The notes under the pieces were generated by a model. The model saw nothing but the letters and a program-made list of their open reading frames with translations, made no database searches and was not told where the DNA came from. Below are positions 43,440-53,368 of a stretch of DNA of 64,000 bases, piece after piece. Location: assembly GCA_029287455.1 (NCBI GenBank), contig JARFRB010000097.1:27191-91190 (forward strand), written 5' to 3'. Both the position numbers and the translations under genes were made by a program. Numbering within the stretch: position 1 is the stretch's first letter; the number at the start of each line of letters is the position of its first letter. Source of the DNA: Pelagibius litoralis (lineage in GTDB: Bacteria; Pseudomonadota; Alphaproteobacteria; Kiloniellales; DSM-21159).

Positions 43440-44009
43440 ATGCCAAATCTTCACCAATCCCGCGCCACCGACAGCCATTCCGCCGGCGGCTCGCCTTCAG
43501 CCTGGGTCCTTCGTTTTGCGGAATTTCCGGCTGGGGCCGGTGCGGTTCTGGACGTCGCCGCTGGTGGTGGCCGGCATACCCGGCTCTTCCTGGAGCGCGG
43601 GCATCAAGTGACGGCCGTCGACCGGGATATCTCGAAGCTGACGGACCTGCGGGGTCACCCGAGAGCCGAGGTGATCGAGGCGGATCTGGAAGATGGTGGT
43701 CCTTTTCCCCTGATCGGCCGAAGCTTCGCGAAGGTCGTGATCGTAAACTATCTCCATCGCCCACTGACGGCGCATTTGCTGAACGCCATCTCGCCGGGCG
43801 GCATGCTGATCTACGAAACCTTCGCCGTTGGCAACGAACGCTTCGGCAAGCCGTCCAACCCGGATTTCCTGCTGCACCCGGGGGAACTTTTGCATTTGGC
43901 GGCGGCGGGCGGCCTCCGGGTCCTTGCCTACGAGGATCTGGTTGTCCAAGAACCAAGGCCCGCGGCGGTCCAGCGCATTGCGGCGGTCCGCCCTGACCCT
44001 ATCAATTGA
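43440..44009 (+). CDS. Small class I SAM-dependent methyltransferase
   Basis: From the ATG behind GGGAAAAA the product has 189 residues. Motif I is VLDVAAGGGRHTRLFLERGH, followed by VTAVDRDISKL, and motif IV is VVIVNYLHRPLT. LLNAISPGGMLIYETFAVGNE fits motifs V and VI of small bacterial methyltransferases (tellurite-resistance TehB-like group). The target is unknown. It lies on the opposite strand from DUF1178 and its last 8 bases overlap the convergent nitrilase gene. Confidence 0.85.
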   Translation: MPNLHQSRATDSHSAGGSPSAWVLRFAEFPAGAGAVLDVAAGGGRHTRLFLERGHQVTAVDRDISKLTDLRGHPRAEVIEADLEDGGPFPLIGRSFAKVVIVNYLHRPLTAHLLNAISPGGMLIYETFAVGNERFGKPSNPDFLLHPGELLHLAAAGGLRVLAYEDLVVQEPRPAAVQRIAAVRPDPIN

Positions 44010-44859
44010 CCGCGCGCAGCGGCCCCGCATCGGTGCCTGGCGGCGAGAAGGTCCAATCGCCGGCCAGGGAGGGCACCATCCGACGAGCCTCGGTCACCCG
44101 AGCCGGATCGATCTCAGCCGTGACGACTCCCGGATCCGTTCCGCCGTCTGCCAAGACCTCGCCCCACGGCGCGACGATGAGGGAGTGACCATAGGTCTGG
44201 CGGCCGCCCGCATGGGTGCCGCATTGAGCAGGCGCGATGACGAAGCAGCCGGTTTCGATAGCCCGGGCCCGCAGCAGGACATGCCAGTGCGCCTCTCCGG
44301 TAAATCGCGTGAAAGCCGAAGGCACGGTCAAGAACCGCGCCCCCGCTTGTGCGTATGCACGGTAGAGCGCGGGGAAGCGCATGTCATAGCAGACCGTCAT
44401 GCCGAGCTTGCCCCAGGGCAGCTCAACCAGCGCCGTCTCGCCCCCGGGACGGAAGGTCGAGGACTCCCGATAGGATTGCCCATCGGGAATGTCCACGTCG
44501 AACATATGGATCTTGTCGTAGCGAGCGGCGAGGCCACCCTCCGGGGCGAAGAGAAGCGAGCGGTTGGCTGCCTTTTCGGCGTTGAGCTTGACCGTCAGCG
44601 ACCCGATCAAGAGCCAGATTCCAAGCTCTTCGGCCAGGCTGGCGAAGGCCGTCATCGCCGGATGCTCGGCTTCGGGCAGCGCCTTGGCCAGTATCGCCGC
44701 GCGCCCCTTCACAATCATGGTTGTGTTTTCCGGTGTTGCGACGAAGCGCGCGCCCTTGCTTGCCGCCTCGCGGATGCCGGCCATGGCGTCGGCTACGTTG
44801 GCTTCCAGGTCGTCGCCGGTGTTCATTTGAACGCAGGCGGCCGTGAAGACCTCGTTCAT
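44002..44859 (-). CDS. Carbon-nitrogen hydrolase (nitrilase superfamily, Nit-like)
   Basis: The 285-residue product has the catalytic triad E44 (FVATPENTT), K116 (RYDKIHMFDVD) and C157 (MTVCYDMRFP). The order and the HMFDVDIPDG loop place it in the Nit1/Nit2-like branch, whose best-known members hydrolyse deaminated glutathione. Its start overlaps the glutaredoxin stop as ATGA, so translation is coupled. The pairing of glutaredoxin with a deaminated-glutathione hydrolase is a sensible functional unit, though the substrate is inferred. Confidence 0.92.
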   Translation of the reverse strand: MNEVFTAACVQMNTGDDLEANVADAMAGIREAASKGARFVATPENTTMIVKGRAAILAKALPEAEHPAMTAFASLAEELGIWLLIGSLTVKLNAEKAANRSLLFAPEGGLAARYDKIHMFDVDIPDGQSYRESSTFRPGGETALVELPWGKLGMTVCYDMRFPALYRAYAQAGARFLTVPSAFTRFTGEAHWHVLLRARAIETGCFVIAPAQCGTHAGGRQTYGHSLIVAPWGEVLADGGTDPGVVTAEIDPARVTEARRMVPSLAGDWTFSPPGTDAGPLRAVN

Positions 44860-45125
44860 GCCGCTTGCGCCTTTGCCAGCTTCGCGTCCAGTTCGCCGGC
44901 CTCTTCCAGCTGATAAAGCTCCGTGCAGCCGCCGATATGTTCATCGGCGATGAAGATTTGCGGCACCGAGGTGCGGCCGCCAGAACGCTCGACCATCTCC
45001 CTGCGACGCCCCGCATTCATCATGACGTCGATCTCCTCGTAGTCCGCGCCCTTGGCATCCAAAAGGCGTTTGGCGCGGTAGCAATAGGGGCACATCATGG
45101 TCGAGTAGATCTGAATATTCGACAT
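44856..45125 (-). CDS. grxC: Glutaredoxin 3
   Basis: This 89-residue protein has the dithiol active site CPYC at residues 12-15 (IYSTMMCPYCYRAKRLL), the glutathione-binding TSVPQIFIADEHIGGCTEL with cis-proline, and a normal length for GrxC. It reduces disulfides and glutathione mixed disulfides in the cytosol. It overlaps the nitrilase gene by four bases and lies about 90 bp after comF in the same direction. Confidence 0.95.
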   Translation of the reverse strand: MSNIQIYSTMMCPYCYRAKRLLDAKGADYEEIDVMMNAGRRREMVERSGGRTSVPQIFIADEHIGGCTELYQLEEAGELDAKLAKAQAA

Positions 45126-45212
45126 CTCGCCTCTCAGCCGGACGATTAAACCATCGGTTCAATTCATCATAATAAGAGCCCGCGCGATGAGAACAAGGCC
45201 TTGGCCGTTGCT

Positions 45213-45971
45213 TCAGCGTTGGGCGAGAACCACACGGGCGAGCGTGACGGCATCGATCCGTGCGGCACCGGCCCGCCGCAGCGCCCTGGAGCAGGCCTCC
45301 AAGGTTGCTCCGGTGGTCATGACGTCATCCACCAGCAGGACCTTGCGGCCGACAAGCCGGGTTCCGGCCGAGGGATGAGGCCGAAACGCACCCTGGACGT
45401 TGCGCCGGCGCCCGGCCCGCGAAAAGCGGCCTTGGGAGGGTGTGTCGCGCCCGCGCAGCAGCAGATTTGGCGCGACCTCGACCCCGGACATCCGGCCGAG
45501 CGCGATCGCCAGCATGGCCGCTTGGTTGTAGCGGCGCGCCAAAAGCCGCCGCCAATGCAGCGGCACCGGTACGATCAGGTCTGTGTCGGAGAGAAATTCG
45601 GCGGCTGAGCGCTGCATCCAAGCCGCGAATGAGCGGGCGCCTTCGGTGCGGTCCGCATGCTTGAAGCGCAGGATTAAGCCTTTCGACCGGTCGTCATAGC
45701 GCAGGGCGCTGCGCGCCCGGTCAAAGGCGGGGGGATCGCGCAGGCAAGCAAGGCACACCGCGTCCGAGCCCAGATCGATCTCGAAGGGAAAGCCGCAGCG
45801 GCGGCAAAGCGGTGCCGTGATGAAATCCAGGTCTGCCCAACACGCCACGCAGAGAGCGGCTCCCTCGCCCGTCACCTTGCCGCAGGCCAGGCAGCGTCGC
45901 GGAAGCATGGCGTCCAAGCCCAGGCGAGCCGCCGCGCGCAAGGAGCTTGAGAGGCGGGAGAGCGGCTTCAC
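45213..45971 (-). CDS. ComF family phosphoribosyltransferase-like protein
   Basis: The 252-residue product has an N-terminal double zinc ribbon (CLACGK, CVACW, CRRCGFPF, CLACLRDP). A type I phosphoribosyltransferase domain follows, with PRPP loop GRKVLLVDDVMTTGATLEACS at about 213-232. The RRYNQAAMLAIALGRM block is also typical. ComF acts in DNA uptake in naturally competent Gram-positives; in Alphaproteobacteria its role is unproved. It opens a minus-strand run with grxC and the nitrilase gene. Confidence 0.9.
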   Translation of the reverse strand: MKPLSRLSSSLRAAARLGLDAMLPRRCLACGKVTGEGAALCVACWADLDFITAPLCRRCGFPFEIDLGSDAVCLACLRDPPAFDRARSALRYDDRSKGLILRFKHADRTEGARSFAAWMQRSAAEFLSDTDLIVPVPLHWRRLLARRYNQAAMLAIALGRMSGVEVAPNLLLRGRDTPSQGRFSRAGRRRNVQGAFRPHPSAGTRLVGRKVLLVDDVMTTGATLEACSRALRRAGAARIDAVTLARVVLAQR

Positions 45972-46033
45972 GCGTCTCTCCCAGGGATTGCCAAGGCTTG
46001 GCCGCCGCTTAAGCAGATGCCATATCTCGCGGC

Positions 46034-46954
46034 ATGAGCGATCAAGCGCGCATTTTCGACCGCACGGCCGTGCGGCGGCATCGGGACCGGGCCGCCCCCC
46101 TCTGGCATCAGCACGATTTCCTTGCCCGGGAGGTTGGCTCGCGACTGCAAGATCGGCTGCGGGAGATCAAACGCGGGTTCCCAATGGTCCTGGACCTTGG
46201 TTGCCATGGGGGAGAGCTGGCGGCGAGCCTGCGGGGGGAGAAGGGCATCGAAACCCTCGTCCAGTGCGACCTTTCGCCGGAAATGGCCCGGCGCGCCGCC
46301 GCGAACGGCTGCGCGACGCTGGTGGCGGACGAGGAAGTTTTGCCGTTCCGGGCCGCGAGCTTCGATCTCGCCTTAAGCTGCTTGTCGCTCCATTGGGTCA
46401 ACGACCTGCCGGGGGCCTTACTGCAGGTGCGCCAGGCCCTGAAGCCGGACGGCCTGTTTCTCGCCGCCATTTTCGGCGGTGACTGCTTGCATGAATTGCG
46501 CGTGGCACTGATGGAAGCCGAAGTCGCGGTGACGGGCGGCCTCAGTCCGCGAGTCTCGCCCTTCGCCCAAACGCCGGATGCCGGCGGTTTGCTGCAACGC
46601 GCCGGCTTCGCTCTGCCGGTTGTCGACGTTGACGAAATCGTCGTCACCTATGCGGACCCCATTGCCGCGATGCGGGACTTGCGTGGCATGGGCGAGGCCA
46701 ATGCCGTCGAAACGCGCCGCCGCGAGCCGATGGCGCGCGCCATCCTGGCCAAGGCGGTGGAGATTCATGGACAGCGCTTCGCGGCCGCCGATGGCCGTGT
46801 GCCGGTGACCTTCGAAGTTCTCTACCTCACCGGCTGGGCGCCGCATGCAGATCAGCCGCGCCCCTTGGCGCCCGGAAGTGCCAGCGCCCGCCTCGCGGAC
46901 GCCTTGGGCGGCAAGGAGCACTCCGCCGGAGACCGGGCGAGGCCGCGCCGATAG
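46034..46954 (+). CDS. BioC/NDUFAF5-like methyltransferase domain protein
   Basis: The 306-residue product opens IFDRTAVRRHRDRAA, the usual start of this group in Alphaproteobacteria. Motif I is MVLDLGCHGGELAASL at about 51, motif IV region is SFDLALSCLSLHWVNDLPGAL, and LKPDGLFLAAIFGGDCLHEL follows. Mitochondrial NDUFAF5, its relative, modifies a complex I subunit, while BioC methylates malonyl-ACP; the substrate here is unknown. It is divergent from comF with a 62-bp gap. Confidence 0.87.
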   Translation: MSDQARIFDRTAVRRHRDRAAPLWHQHDFLAREVGSRLQDRLREIKRGFPMVLDLGCHGGELAASLRGEKGIETLVQCDLSPEMARRAAANGCATLVADEEVLPFRAASFDLALSCLSLHWVNDLPGALLQVRQALKPDGLFLAAIFGGDCLHELRVALMEAEVAVTGGLSPRVSPFAQTPDAGGLLQRAGFALPVVDVDEIVVTYADPIAAMRDLRGMGEANAVETRRREPMARAILAKAVEIHGQRFAAADGRVPVTFEVLYLTGWAPHADQPRPLAPGSASARLADALGGKEHSAGDRARPRR

Positions 46955-46989
46955 CGCGGCCGCCGGCCCGCCCGCGGTCAAGCCGCGTT

Positions 46990-47385
46990 TTACTGTTGGC
47001 GTTGTAGCTCCGAGGGACCGGACGGCGGTTTCGCCGCTTTGCCCGAAGCTTTGGACCGTCCGCTCGCCGCGCCGTTCGCCCCGTTCCGGCTCCCGCGCGG
47101 ACGTCCGCGACGCGGCCGATAGTGAAGAGAGTCACGGGTGCCATGACCCTTGGCCTTGTGGCCGTCCTCGGTTGCCGCCGCCCGAAAATACGCCAGGATG
47201 AATACCCGAATCGCCGCGGTCAGCGATGATTCGCACCGCTCCGTATCCACCAGGCTGCTCAGCGCACTCAGCGTCATGCCCTCGCGCTGCGCGATCTCCT
47301 CGAATGCATTTCACATGGGCGGCTCGAGGCGGACGCTAGTCCGCCGCCCACGCAAAGTGATGTTTCGACTCACCAATGTGCTCAT
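46990..47385 (-). pseudogene. Ribbon-helix-helix (RHH_4) regulator interrupted by an in-frame TGA
   Basis: Reading from the ATG at 47385 gives MSTLVSRNITLRGRRTSVRL, the RHH N-terminus, then EPPM followed by TGA at 47313-47311, then NAFEEIAQREGMTLSALSSL and the C-terminal SLTAAIRVFILAYFRAAATEDGH. The frame is the same on both sides of the stop. Homologues of the family have tryptophan here (MW-x-x-F/L-E-E-I), so a single TGG-to-TGA change explains it. A shorter 95-residue product from an internal start at 47277 would lack the DNA-binding strand. The basic tail RPRRGRPRGSRNGANG is unusual. Confidence 0.82.
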
Positions 47386-47627
47386 CAAATTCTCCACCTG
47401 CCCCTGGCGAAAGCCACCACGTGGGCCCCCTGCCGCTTGCACACCTTCGGGTTCGGCCTATCCTGACCTTTCCCGCGCCAATCCTTTTGGTTGTCAACGA
47501 AACGTTTAACACAAATATTGCACGAGTATGTCACAAATTTGACGAGATGCGCAACCGACCAAGGGTTGTGGAAATTACTTATGAATTTCGAGAAATTAGT
47601 GTATAATCACGTATATTCAATCATCGG
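47386..47627. other. AT-rich intergenic region upstream of the RHH pseudogene
   Basis: This 242-bp gap is much richer in A and T than its neighbours, especially its right half. It contains a TTGACA on the minus strand without a convincing -10 partner, and short frames with no domain or start signal. It probably held the promoter of the RHH gene. I see no repeat or RNA gene in it. Confidence 0.5.
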
Positions 47628-48110
47628 TTATAACAAGTCCATGAGCGCGGCGACGAGTGGACCGTCGGCTGGAGGTAGGGGGTAGTCGGCCAGGCGCGCC
47701 GGGCGCACCCAAGCAAGCCGTTGGCCCTCGCGGGGCACTGGATCGCCCCGCCACACACGGCAGGCGTAGAGCGGCATCAGCAGGTGAAAGTCCTGGTAGG
47801 CGTGAGACGCGAAGGCGAGTGGCGCCAGGCAGCTTTCCCGCGTATCAATGGAAAGCTCCTCTTCCAGTTCGCGGATCAAGGCGGCTTCCGGCGTTTCGCC
47901 CGGCTGAACCTTGCCGCCGGGAAACTCCCAGAGTCCCGCCATCGCCTTGCCGGCCGGGCGTTCGGCCAGAAGGACGCGGCCGTCCACGTCGACCAGGGCG
48001 GCGGCCACCACAAGCAGCAAGGGCCGCGACCCCGCCTCGGCCTCGCGGCTTGCCGCCTCCCAGCAGCCTTGCGGCAGGCCAGGAGCGCCCGGATTGCCCG
48101 TATCACTCAT
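47628..48110 (-). CDS. mutT: MutT-type 8-oxo-dGTP diphosphatase
   Basis: From MSDTGNPGAPG the product has 160 residues. The Nudix box is GGKVQPGETPEAALIRELEEEL, an exact GX5EX7REUXEE fit apart from the family variants. LLAERPAGKAMAGLWEFPGG is the MutT substrate loop and HLLMPLYACRVWRGDP the C-terminal strand. It removes oxidised dGTP to prevent mutation. It lies 8 bp after argJ and in the same direction, an order common in Alphaproteobacteria. Confidence 0.92.
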   Translation of the reverse strand: MSDTGNPGAPGLPQGCWEAASREAEAGSRPLLLVVAAALVDVDGRVLLAERPAGKAMAGLWEFPGGKVQPGETPEAALIRELEEELSIDTRESCLAPLAFASHAYQDFHLLMPLYACRVWRGDPVPREGQRLAWVRPARLADYPLPPADGPLVAALMDLL

Positions 48111-48118
48111 CGGCGCGC

Positions 48119-49351
48119 TTAACTGCGGTAGTCCGCATTGATGTCGATATAGCCATGGGTCAGGTCGCAGGTCCAAACCCGTGCGCGGCCGCGGCCGACC
48201 CCGACGTCGACCTGCAGCAGGATCTCGCTGCCCCGCATGTGCTGGGCGACCGGCGCCTCGTCGAAATCCTGTCGGCGTTTGCCCGCTTCGGTGATCGGGA
48301 TGCCGCCGATTGCGATGGCGAGCTTGTCGCGGTCGGCCTTCTCGCCGGATTTGCCGACCGCCATGACAATGCGGCCCCAGTTCGCGTCCTCGCCCGCGAT
48401 GGCCGTCTTGACCAGAGGAGAGTTCGCGATCGCCAAGCCAATGCGGCGGGCGGCCCGGGCACTGGCCGCGCCGCTGACTTCCACGGTCACCAGCTTGCGC
48501 GCACCCTCGCCGTCCCGAACCACTTGTATCGCCAGATCGGTCAGCAAGCTTTCCAAGGCACGTTTGAAGCTGCCCAGACGCCGGTCCTTGGCGTCGGCGA
48601 TAGGCGGGTTTGCCGCTTGGCCGGTCGCGGCGAGCAGCAAGGTATCGCTGGTCGAGGTATCGCCATCGACCGTAATGCTGTTGAGCGATCGCTCAGCCGC
48701 CGGACCGAGCAAACGTTGCAGGACAGCCGCTGGCAGCTTCGCATCGGTCGCCACGAAAGCCAGCATGGTGGCCATGTCGGGGGCGATCATTCCGGAGCCT
48801 TTGGCGATCCCATTGAGACGCACCTCCACACCTCCGATCGATGCGGTGCGGGTGGCGCCTTTTGGGAAAGTGTCAGTCGTCATGATCGCCTTGGCCGCGG
48901 CTTCCCAGGCCGGCCCCGCCGCTGTTTGGGCAAGATTTGGCAAGGCCTTCGCGATCTTGCCGTCGTCCAACGGCTCCCCGATGACGCCGGTTGAGGCGAT
49001 ATAGACCTCCTCGGGCGCGCAGTGCAGCAGTTGCGCCGCCGTATCCGCGGTGCGGCGCACGGAATCCTCCCCGGCCCGGCCGGTGAAGGCATTGGCGTTG
49101 CCTGCGTTCACCACGATTGCCCGGCCCCGCCCCCCGGCTGCCAGAGCGCCCCGGCACCATTCGACCGGTGCGCTGGCGGTGAGCGATCGGGTCAGCACGC
49201 CGGCCACGGCGCTGCCGGGCGCCAAGGCTATCAACAGCAGGTCGTCGCGATCGCGGTACTTGAGCCCAGTCTCCGCGGTCGCCAGCGCGACGCCCGCAAC
49301 CGTCGGCAGGTCCGGGAAGCGCTCGGGCGCCAGCGGGGAAACGGGAAGCAT
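48119..49351 (-). CDS. argJ: Bifunctional ornithine acetyltransferase / N-acetylglutamate synthase
   Basis: From MLPVSPLAPERFPDL (AGGACCTGCCTC upstream) the product has 410 residues. VLTRSLTASAPVEWCR, NAGNANAFTG and the self-cleavage site MIAPDMATMLAFVATDA are present; the threonine of ATM is the N-terminal nucleophile of the beta chain. DGDTSTSDTLLLAATGQA and GEDANWGRIVMAVGKSG are also intact. It transfers acetyl from acetylornithine to glutamate in the arginine pathway. It is followed by mutT and preceded by the PpiC gene. Confidence 0.96.
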   Translation of the reverse strand: MLPVSPLAPERFPDLPTVAGVALATAETGLKYRDRDDLLLIALAPGSAVAGVLTRSLTASAPVEWCRGALAAGGRGRAIVVNAGNANAFTGRAGEDSVRRTADTAAQLLHCAPEEVYIASTGVIGEPLDDGKIAKALPNLAQTAAGPAWEAAAKAIMTTDTFPKGATRTASIGGVEVRLNGIAKGSGMIAPDMATMLAFVATDAKLPAAVLQRLLGPAAERSLNSITVDGDTSTSDTLLLAATGQAANPPIADAKDRRLGSFKRALESLLTDLAIQVVRDGEGARKLVTVEVSGAASARAARRIGLAIANSPLVKTAIAGEDANWGRIVMAVGKSGEKADRDKLAIAIGGIPITEAGKRRQDFDEAPVAQHMRGSEILLQVDVGVGRGRARVWTCDLTHGYIDINADYRS

Positions 49352-49413
49352 GAGGCAGGTCCTTTTCTTCTGCCGCCCGCGGCCCGCGCGAGGCACAAAG
49401 GGCGGCGAAGGCC

Positions 49414-50349
49414 CTATTGCGCGGCGGGTTGCTCGCCTTCAGCCGCGGGCTCCGCGCCTTCGGCCGCGGGTTCCGCGCCTTCCGCGGCGGGTTCAACGCC
49501 GCCGGCCGCGGTCTTCTCTATCGTGGCGTCGCCGCGCAGCTCGGCCAAGACGCTCTCAACCTTGCGGCGGGCGATCCGGTCGTTCAGTTCGTCGCGCACC
49601 TCCTCGAGGCTGGGCGGCGTGGATTCGCGGCTGTCCTCGACCAGGATGACATGCCAGCCGAATTGCGTTTCCACGGGCTCCTTGGTGTATTGGCCCGGCT
49701 CCAGCGCGAAAGCCGCCTCCGAGAAGGGCGCCACCATCTGGCCATCGCCGAAGTAGCCGAGGTCACCGCCTTGCGGCGCGCTTGGGCCGGTGGAGCGCTC
49801 CTTGGCCAGGCTCGCGAAATCGGCCCCGCCGTCGAGCTCGGCGATCACCGCTTCGGCATCCTCCCGGCTTTCCAGCAAGATATGGCGTGCCTTGATCTCG
49901 GCCTTGGGCGGGTTTTCCTCGAGATAAGCCGAGTACTCCGCCTCCACTGCCTCGTCGGTGGTCGCCTCGGCGACCTGGCGCTCGAGATAGATTTGCCGGA
50001 TCGCATCGGTTTCCGCGTTGGCGACGATCTCCTTGACTTGCTCGTCCTCGGCCAAACCGGCCTTTGCGCCGGCGTCGGTGATCAGTTTCATGTCGATGAT
50101 CCGGTCCACCAGGGCCGGAAAGATCTGCGCGATCTGAGCCTGGTACTGCGGCGGCAGTTGCTGCGCCATGGCGAGAACCTCGGACGTGCGAATCTCATCT
50201 CCGTTCACGACGGCCACCACCGGATCGCTGTCGGCTGCCGCCTCGGAGTCGGTTTGCGCCCGCGCTCCCGGCGCCGCTGCAAGGGCAAGCGTCAGGGCTG
50301 AAACAAGAACCAGCGCTGCGATGCCGGAAGGGCGATAGGTCGAAGGCAT
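49414..50349 (-). CDS. Periplasmic parvulin-type peptidyl-prolyl isomerase (PpiC/SurA-like)
   Basis: The 311-residue product has a Sec signal (residues 1-31, cleavage near GARAQ). A SurA-like helical domain ([22 protein letters not shown]) follows, and the parvulin domain runs from about 150 ([56 protein letters not shown]). The C-terminus is a repeat tail with three copies of a seven-residue PAAEGAE unit (bases 49432-49494). It folds outer-membrane and secreted proteins. It is divergent from secA, a common alphaproteobacterial order. Confidence 0.93.
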   Translation of the reverse strand: MPSTYRPSGIAALVLVSALTLALAAAPGARAQTDSEAAADSDPVVAVVNGDEIRTSEVLAMAQQLPPQYQAQIAQIFPALVDRIIDMKLITDAGAKAGLAEDEQVKEIVANAETDAIRQIYLERQVAEATTDEAVEAEYSAYLEENPPKAEIKARHILLESREDAEAVIAELDGGADFASLAKERSTGPSAPQGGDLGYFGDGQMVAPFSEAAFALEPGQYTKEPVETQFGWHVILVEDSRESTPPSLEEVRDELNDRIARRKVESVLAELRGDATIEKTAAGGVEPAAEGAEPAAEGAEPAAEGEQPAAQ

Positions 50350-50506
50350 ATAGTGTCTCCTGGCTCAAACCGGGCCTCGGGGGTTCGAAGGGGGCCCGGT
50401 GTTTGGGGGGTCAAGTTTGGCACTGCAATATGCAGATAAGCGCAGAAATCACAAGAACAGGGCGAAATCGTGGCCGCTCGACGGCCTGAGGAGCCGTGCT
50501 GCTTCG

Positions 50507-50535
50507 TTGACAGAAACCGCCCTCGGGCATATCTC
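50507..50535 (+). promoter_or_regulatory. Putative sigma-70 promoter of secA
   Basis: TTGACA and TATCTC are separated by exactly 17 bases and lie about 60 bp before the secA ATG. The -35 element is a perfect consensus. The 245-bp gap between secA and the PpiC gene shows no secM-like open frame. Confidence 0.6.
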
Positions 50536-50594
50536 TCACTCACCGGACGCCACGTGATCGGGGTCCCCCGCAATTTTCCATCCTCGAGGATGAT

Positions 50595-53354
50595 ATGCTG
50601 CAAGCGATCGCCAAGCGGCTCCTAGGGTCCGCCAACGAGCGATATATCAAATCTTTGCGCCGCGACGTCGAGGCGATCAATGCCTTGGAACCGGAGCTGG
50701 AGGCCCTGGACGACGCCAGCTTCGCGGCCCGGACTGATGCATTACGCGAGCGGGTCGCCGGGGGCGAGGATCTGGACAAGCTGCTTGTGGAGGCCTTCGC
50801 CACGGTTCGCGAAGCCGCCAAGCGCACTTTGGGTCAGCGGCATTTCGACGTGCAGCTTGTGGGTGGCATCGTGCTGCACAAGGGCATGATTTCGGAGATG
50901 AAGACCGGCGAAGGCAAGACCTTGGTCGCCACCTTACCGGTCTATCTGAACGCGCTGGCCGGTAAGGGCGTCCACGTGGTGTCGGTGAACGACTACCGTG
51001 CTCGCCGCGACGCCGAGTGGATGGGCCAGATCTACCGCTTCCTGGGGCTGAGCGTCGGTTGCATCGTGCATGGCATGGACGACGATGCGCGGCGCGCGGC
51101 CTATGCCTGCGATGTTACCTACGGCACCAACAACGAGCTCGGCTTCGACTATCTGCGCGACAACATGAAGTTCCAGCTCGATGACATGGTCCAGCGGGAC
51201 TTCAACTACGCCATCGTCGACGAGGTGGATTCGATCCTGATCGACGAGGCCCGCACGCCCTTGATTATTTCCGGCCCGGCCGAGGATTCCTCAGAGCTTT
51301 ACCGCCGCGTCAACACTTTGCTTCCCCAGCTTGGCGAGGACGATTTCGAGAAGGACGAAAAGCAGCGCGCCGTCACCCTGACCGACACCGGCGTGGAGAG
51401 GATGGAGGAGTTGCTGCAAGGCGTTGGCCTGATGACCGGCGGCTCGCTCTACGACATCGAAAACGTTAGCCTGCTCCACCACGTCAATCAGGCGCTGAGA
51501 GCCCATGTACTTTTCCAGAAGGACCGGGACTACATCGTCAAGGACGACAAGATCGTCATTATCGACGAGTTCACCGGGCGCATGATGGAGGGCCGCCGCT
51601 ACGGCGAGGGGCAGCACCAGGCGATCGAAGCCAAGGAAGGGGTGACGATCCAGAAGGAAAACCAGACGCTGGCCTCGATCACCTTCCAGAACTACTTCCG
51701 GCTCTACCCGAAGCTGGCGGGCATGACCGGCACCGCCATGACCGAGGCCCAGGAATTCCAGGAAATCTATGGCCTGGAGGTGATCGAGATCCCTACCAAC
51801 CTCGCGGTGGCGCGCCTCGATTCCGACGATGAGGTCTACCGCACCGCCAAGGAGAAGTACGAAGCCATCGTGGTGCAGATCGAGGAGTGCCGCGCCCGCA
51901 AGCAGCCGGTGCTGGTCGGCACGGTCTCGATCGAGAAGTCGGAGTTTCTATCCGCCCTTCTGAAGCAGAAGAAGGTGCCCCACCAGGTCCTCAATGCCCG
52001 CTATCACGAGCAAGAGGCCTTCATCATCGCCCAGGCGGGGGCGCCAGGCGGTGTCACCATCGCCACCAACATGGCCGGCCGCGGCACGGACATCCAGCTC
52101 GGCGGCAACGTGGAGATGCGCGTTGCCCAGGAAGCCGGGACGATCGAGGACCCGGCCGCGCGTGACAGCAAGGCCGAGGCGATTCGCGCGGAAGTCGCCG
52201 CCAACCGCGAGATCGTGCTGAAGGCCGGTGGCCTGTTCGTGCTGGGCACGGAGCGCCACGAGAGCCGGCGCATCGACAACCAGTTGCGCGGCCGCTCCGG
52301 GCGCCAAGGCGATCCGGGTGCTTCGAAGTTCTTCCTCTCGCTGGAAGACGACCTCATGCGCATCTTCGGCTCGGAGCGCATGGACGGCATGCTGAGGAAG
52401 CTCGGCCTCAAGGATGGCGAGGCCATCGTCCACACCTGGGTCAACAAGGCCCTGGAAAAGGCCCAGCAGAAGGTCGAGGCGCGGAACTACGAAATCCGCA
52501 AGAACCTGCTGAAGTACGACGACGTGATGAATGACCAGCGCAAGGTCATCTACGAGCAGCGTAAGGACCTGATGCGCGCCGAGGAGGTGCATGAGACGGT
52601 CCTGGAGATGCGCGCCGAGGTGCTGGACAGCCTGGTCGCCCGCTGCATCCCGCCCAAGGCCTATGCCGAGCAGTGGGATGTGAAGGGGCTGCACGAGGAG
52701 ACGCTAAGGCTCTTCGGCCTTGATCTGCCGGTCGCCGATTGGACGAAGGAAGAAGGTATCGCCGATCAGGAGATCAAGGAGCGCCTGACCGAAGCAGCCA
52801 ACACCAAGATGGCGGCGAAAACCGCGAACTTCGGTGCACCCGTGATGCGGCACGTGGAAAAATCCATCCTGCTCAACGTCCTGGACCGGCAGTGGAAGGA
52901 CCACCTGTTGGCGCTGGACCACCTGCGCCACGGGATTACGCTGCGCGCCTATGCACAGCGCGACCCCCTCAACGAATACAAGCGCGAGGCCTTCGAGCTC
53001 TTCGAGACCATGCTGGAGCGGGTGCGCGACGAGACCACCATGCTGCTGAGCCATGTGGTGATCCGAAGCGACGTGCCGCCCGAGGCCTTGCAGCCCCGCC
53101 GCGAGCCGCAGGCCATGCAGGAAACCCGGCAGGACCCGGCCTTGGTGGGCACCCCGGAAGCGGCAGAGGCCGCGCCGCCGCCCGCGGCCCCTCAACCGGC
53201 CCAGGCCCGCGCCGCCACTCCCCAGGCTCGCGCAGCCGCCGTCGCCGAAGTCGACCCGGCCGACCCCTCCACCTGGGGCAAGGTCCCCCGCAACGCCCCT
53301 TGCCCTTGCGGCAGTGGCAAAAAGTACAAGCACTGCCACGGGCGAGTGGCTTAG
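50595..53354 (+). CDS. secA: Preprotein translocase ATPase SecA
   Basis: The 919-residue product is full length. Walker A is [15 protein letters not shown] at about 100 and Walker B is [17 protein letters not shown]. The NBD2 segment [18 protein letters not shown] and [15 protein letters not shown] are complete. The helical wing and scaffold follow, and a proline/alanine linker leads to the C-terminal zinc domain [13 protein letters not shown], which binds SecB and lipid. It drives preproteins through SecYEG. The N-terminal [19 protein letters not shown] matches family starts. Confidence 0.98.
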   Translation: MLQAIAKRLLGSANERYIKSLRRDVEAINALEPELEALDDASFAARTDALRERVAGGEDLDKLLVEAFATVREAAKRTLGQRHFDVQLVGGIVLHKGMISEMKTGEGKTLVATLPVYLNALAGKGVHVVSVNDYRARRDAEWMGQIYRFLGLSVGCIVHGMDDDARRAAYACDVTYGTNNELGFDYLRDNMKFQLDDMVQRDFNYAIVDEVDSILIDEARTPLIISGPAEDSSELYRRVNTLLPQLGEDDFEKDEKQRAVTLTDTGVERMEELLQGVGLMTGGSLYDIENVSLLHHVNQALRAHVLFQKDRDYIVKDDKIVIIDEFTGRMMEGRRYGEGQHQAIEAKEGVTIQKENQTLASITFQNYFRLYPKLAGMTGTAMTEAQEFQEIYGLEVIEIPTNLAVARLDSDDEVYRTAKEKYEAIVVQIEECRARKQPVLVGTVSIEKSEFLSALLKQKKVPHQVLNARYHEQEAFIIAQAGAPGGVTIATNMAGRGTDIQLGGNVEMRVAQEAGTIEDPAARDSKAEAIRAEVAANREIVLKAGGLFVLGTERHESRRIDNQLRGRSGRQGDPGASKFFLSLEDDLMRIFGSERMDGMLRKLGLKDGEAIVHTWVNKALEKAQQKVEARNYEIRKNLLKYDDVMNDQRKVIYEQRKDLMRAEEVHETVLEMRAEVLDSLVARCIPPKAYAEQWDVKGLHEETLRLFGLDLPVADWTKEEGIADQEIKERLTEAANTKMAAKTANFGAPVMRHVEKSILLNVLDRQWKDHLLALDHLRHGITLRAYAQRDPLNEYKREAFELFETMLERVRDETTMLLSHVVIRSDVPPEALQPRREPQAMQETRQDPALVGTPEAAEAAPPPAAPQPAQARAATPQARAAAVAEVDPADPSTWGKVPRNAPCPCGSGKKYKHCHGRVA

Positions 53355-53368
53355 GTTTTGAACTCTCA

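Noticed and set aside
47657..48994. 445-codon plus-strand frame over mutT and argJ
   Set aside because: ArgJ and MutT motifs are on the minus strand; this frame has no domain.
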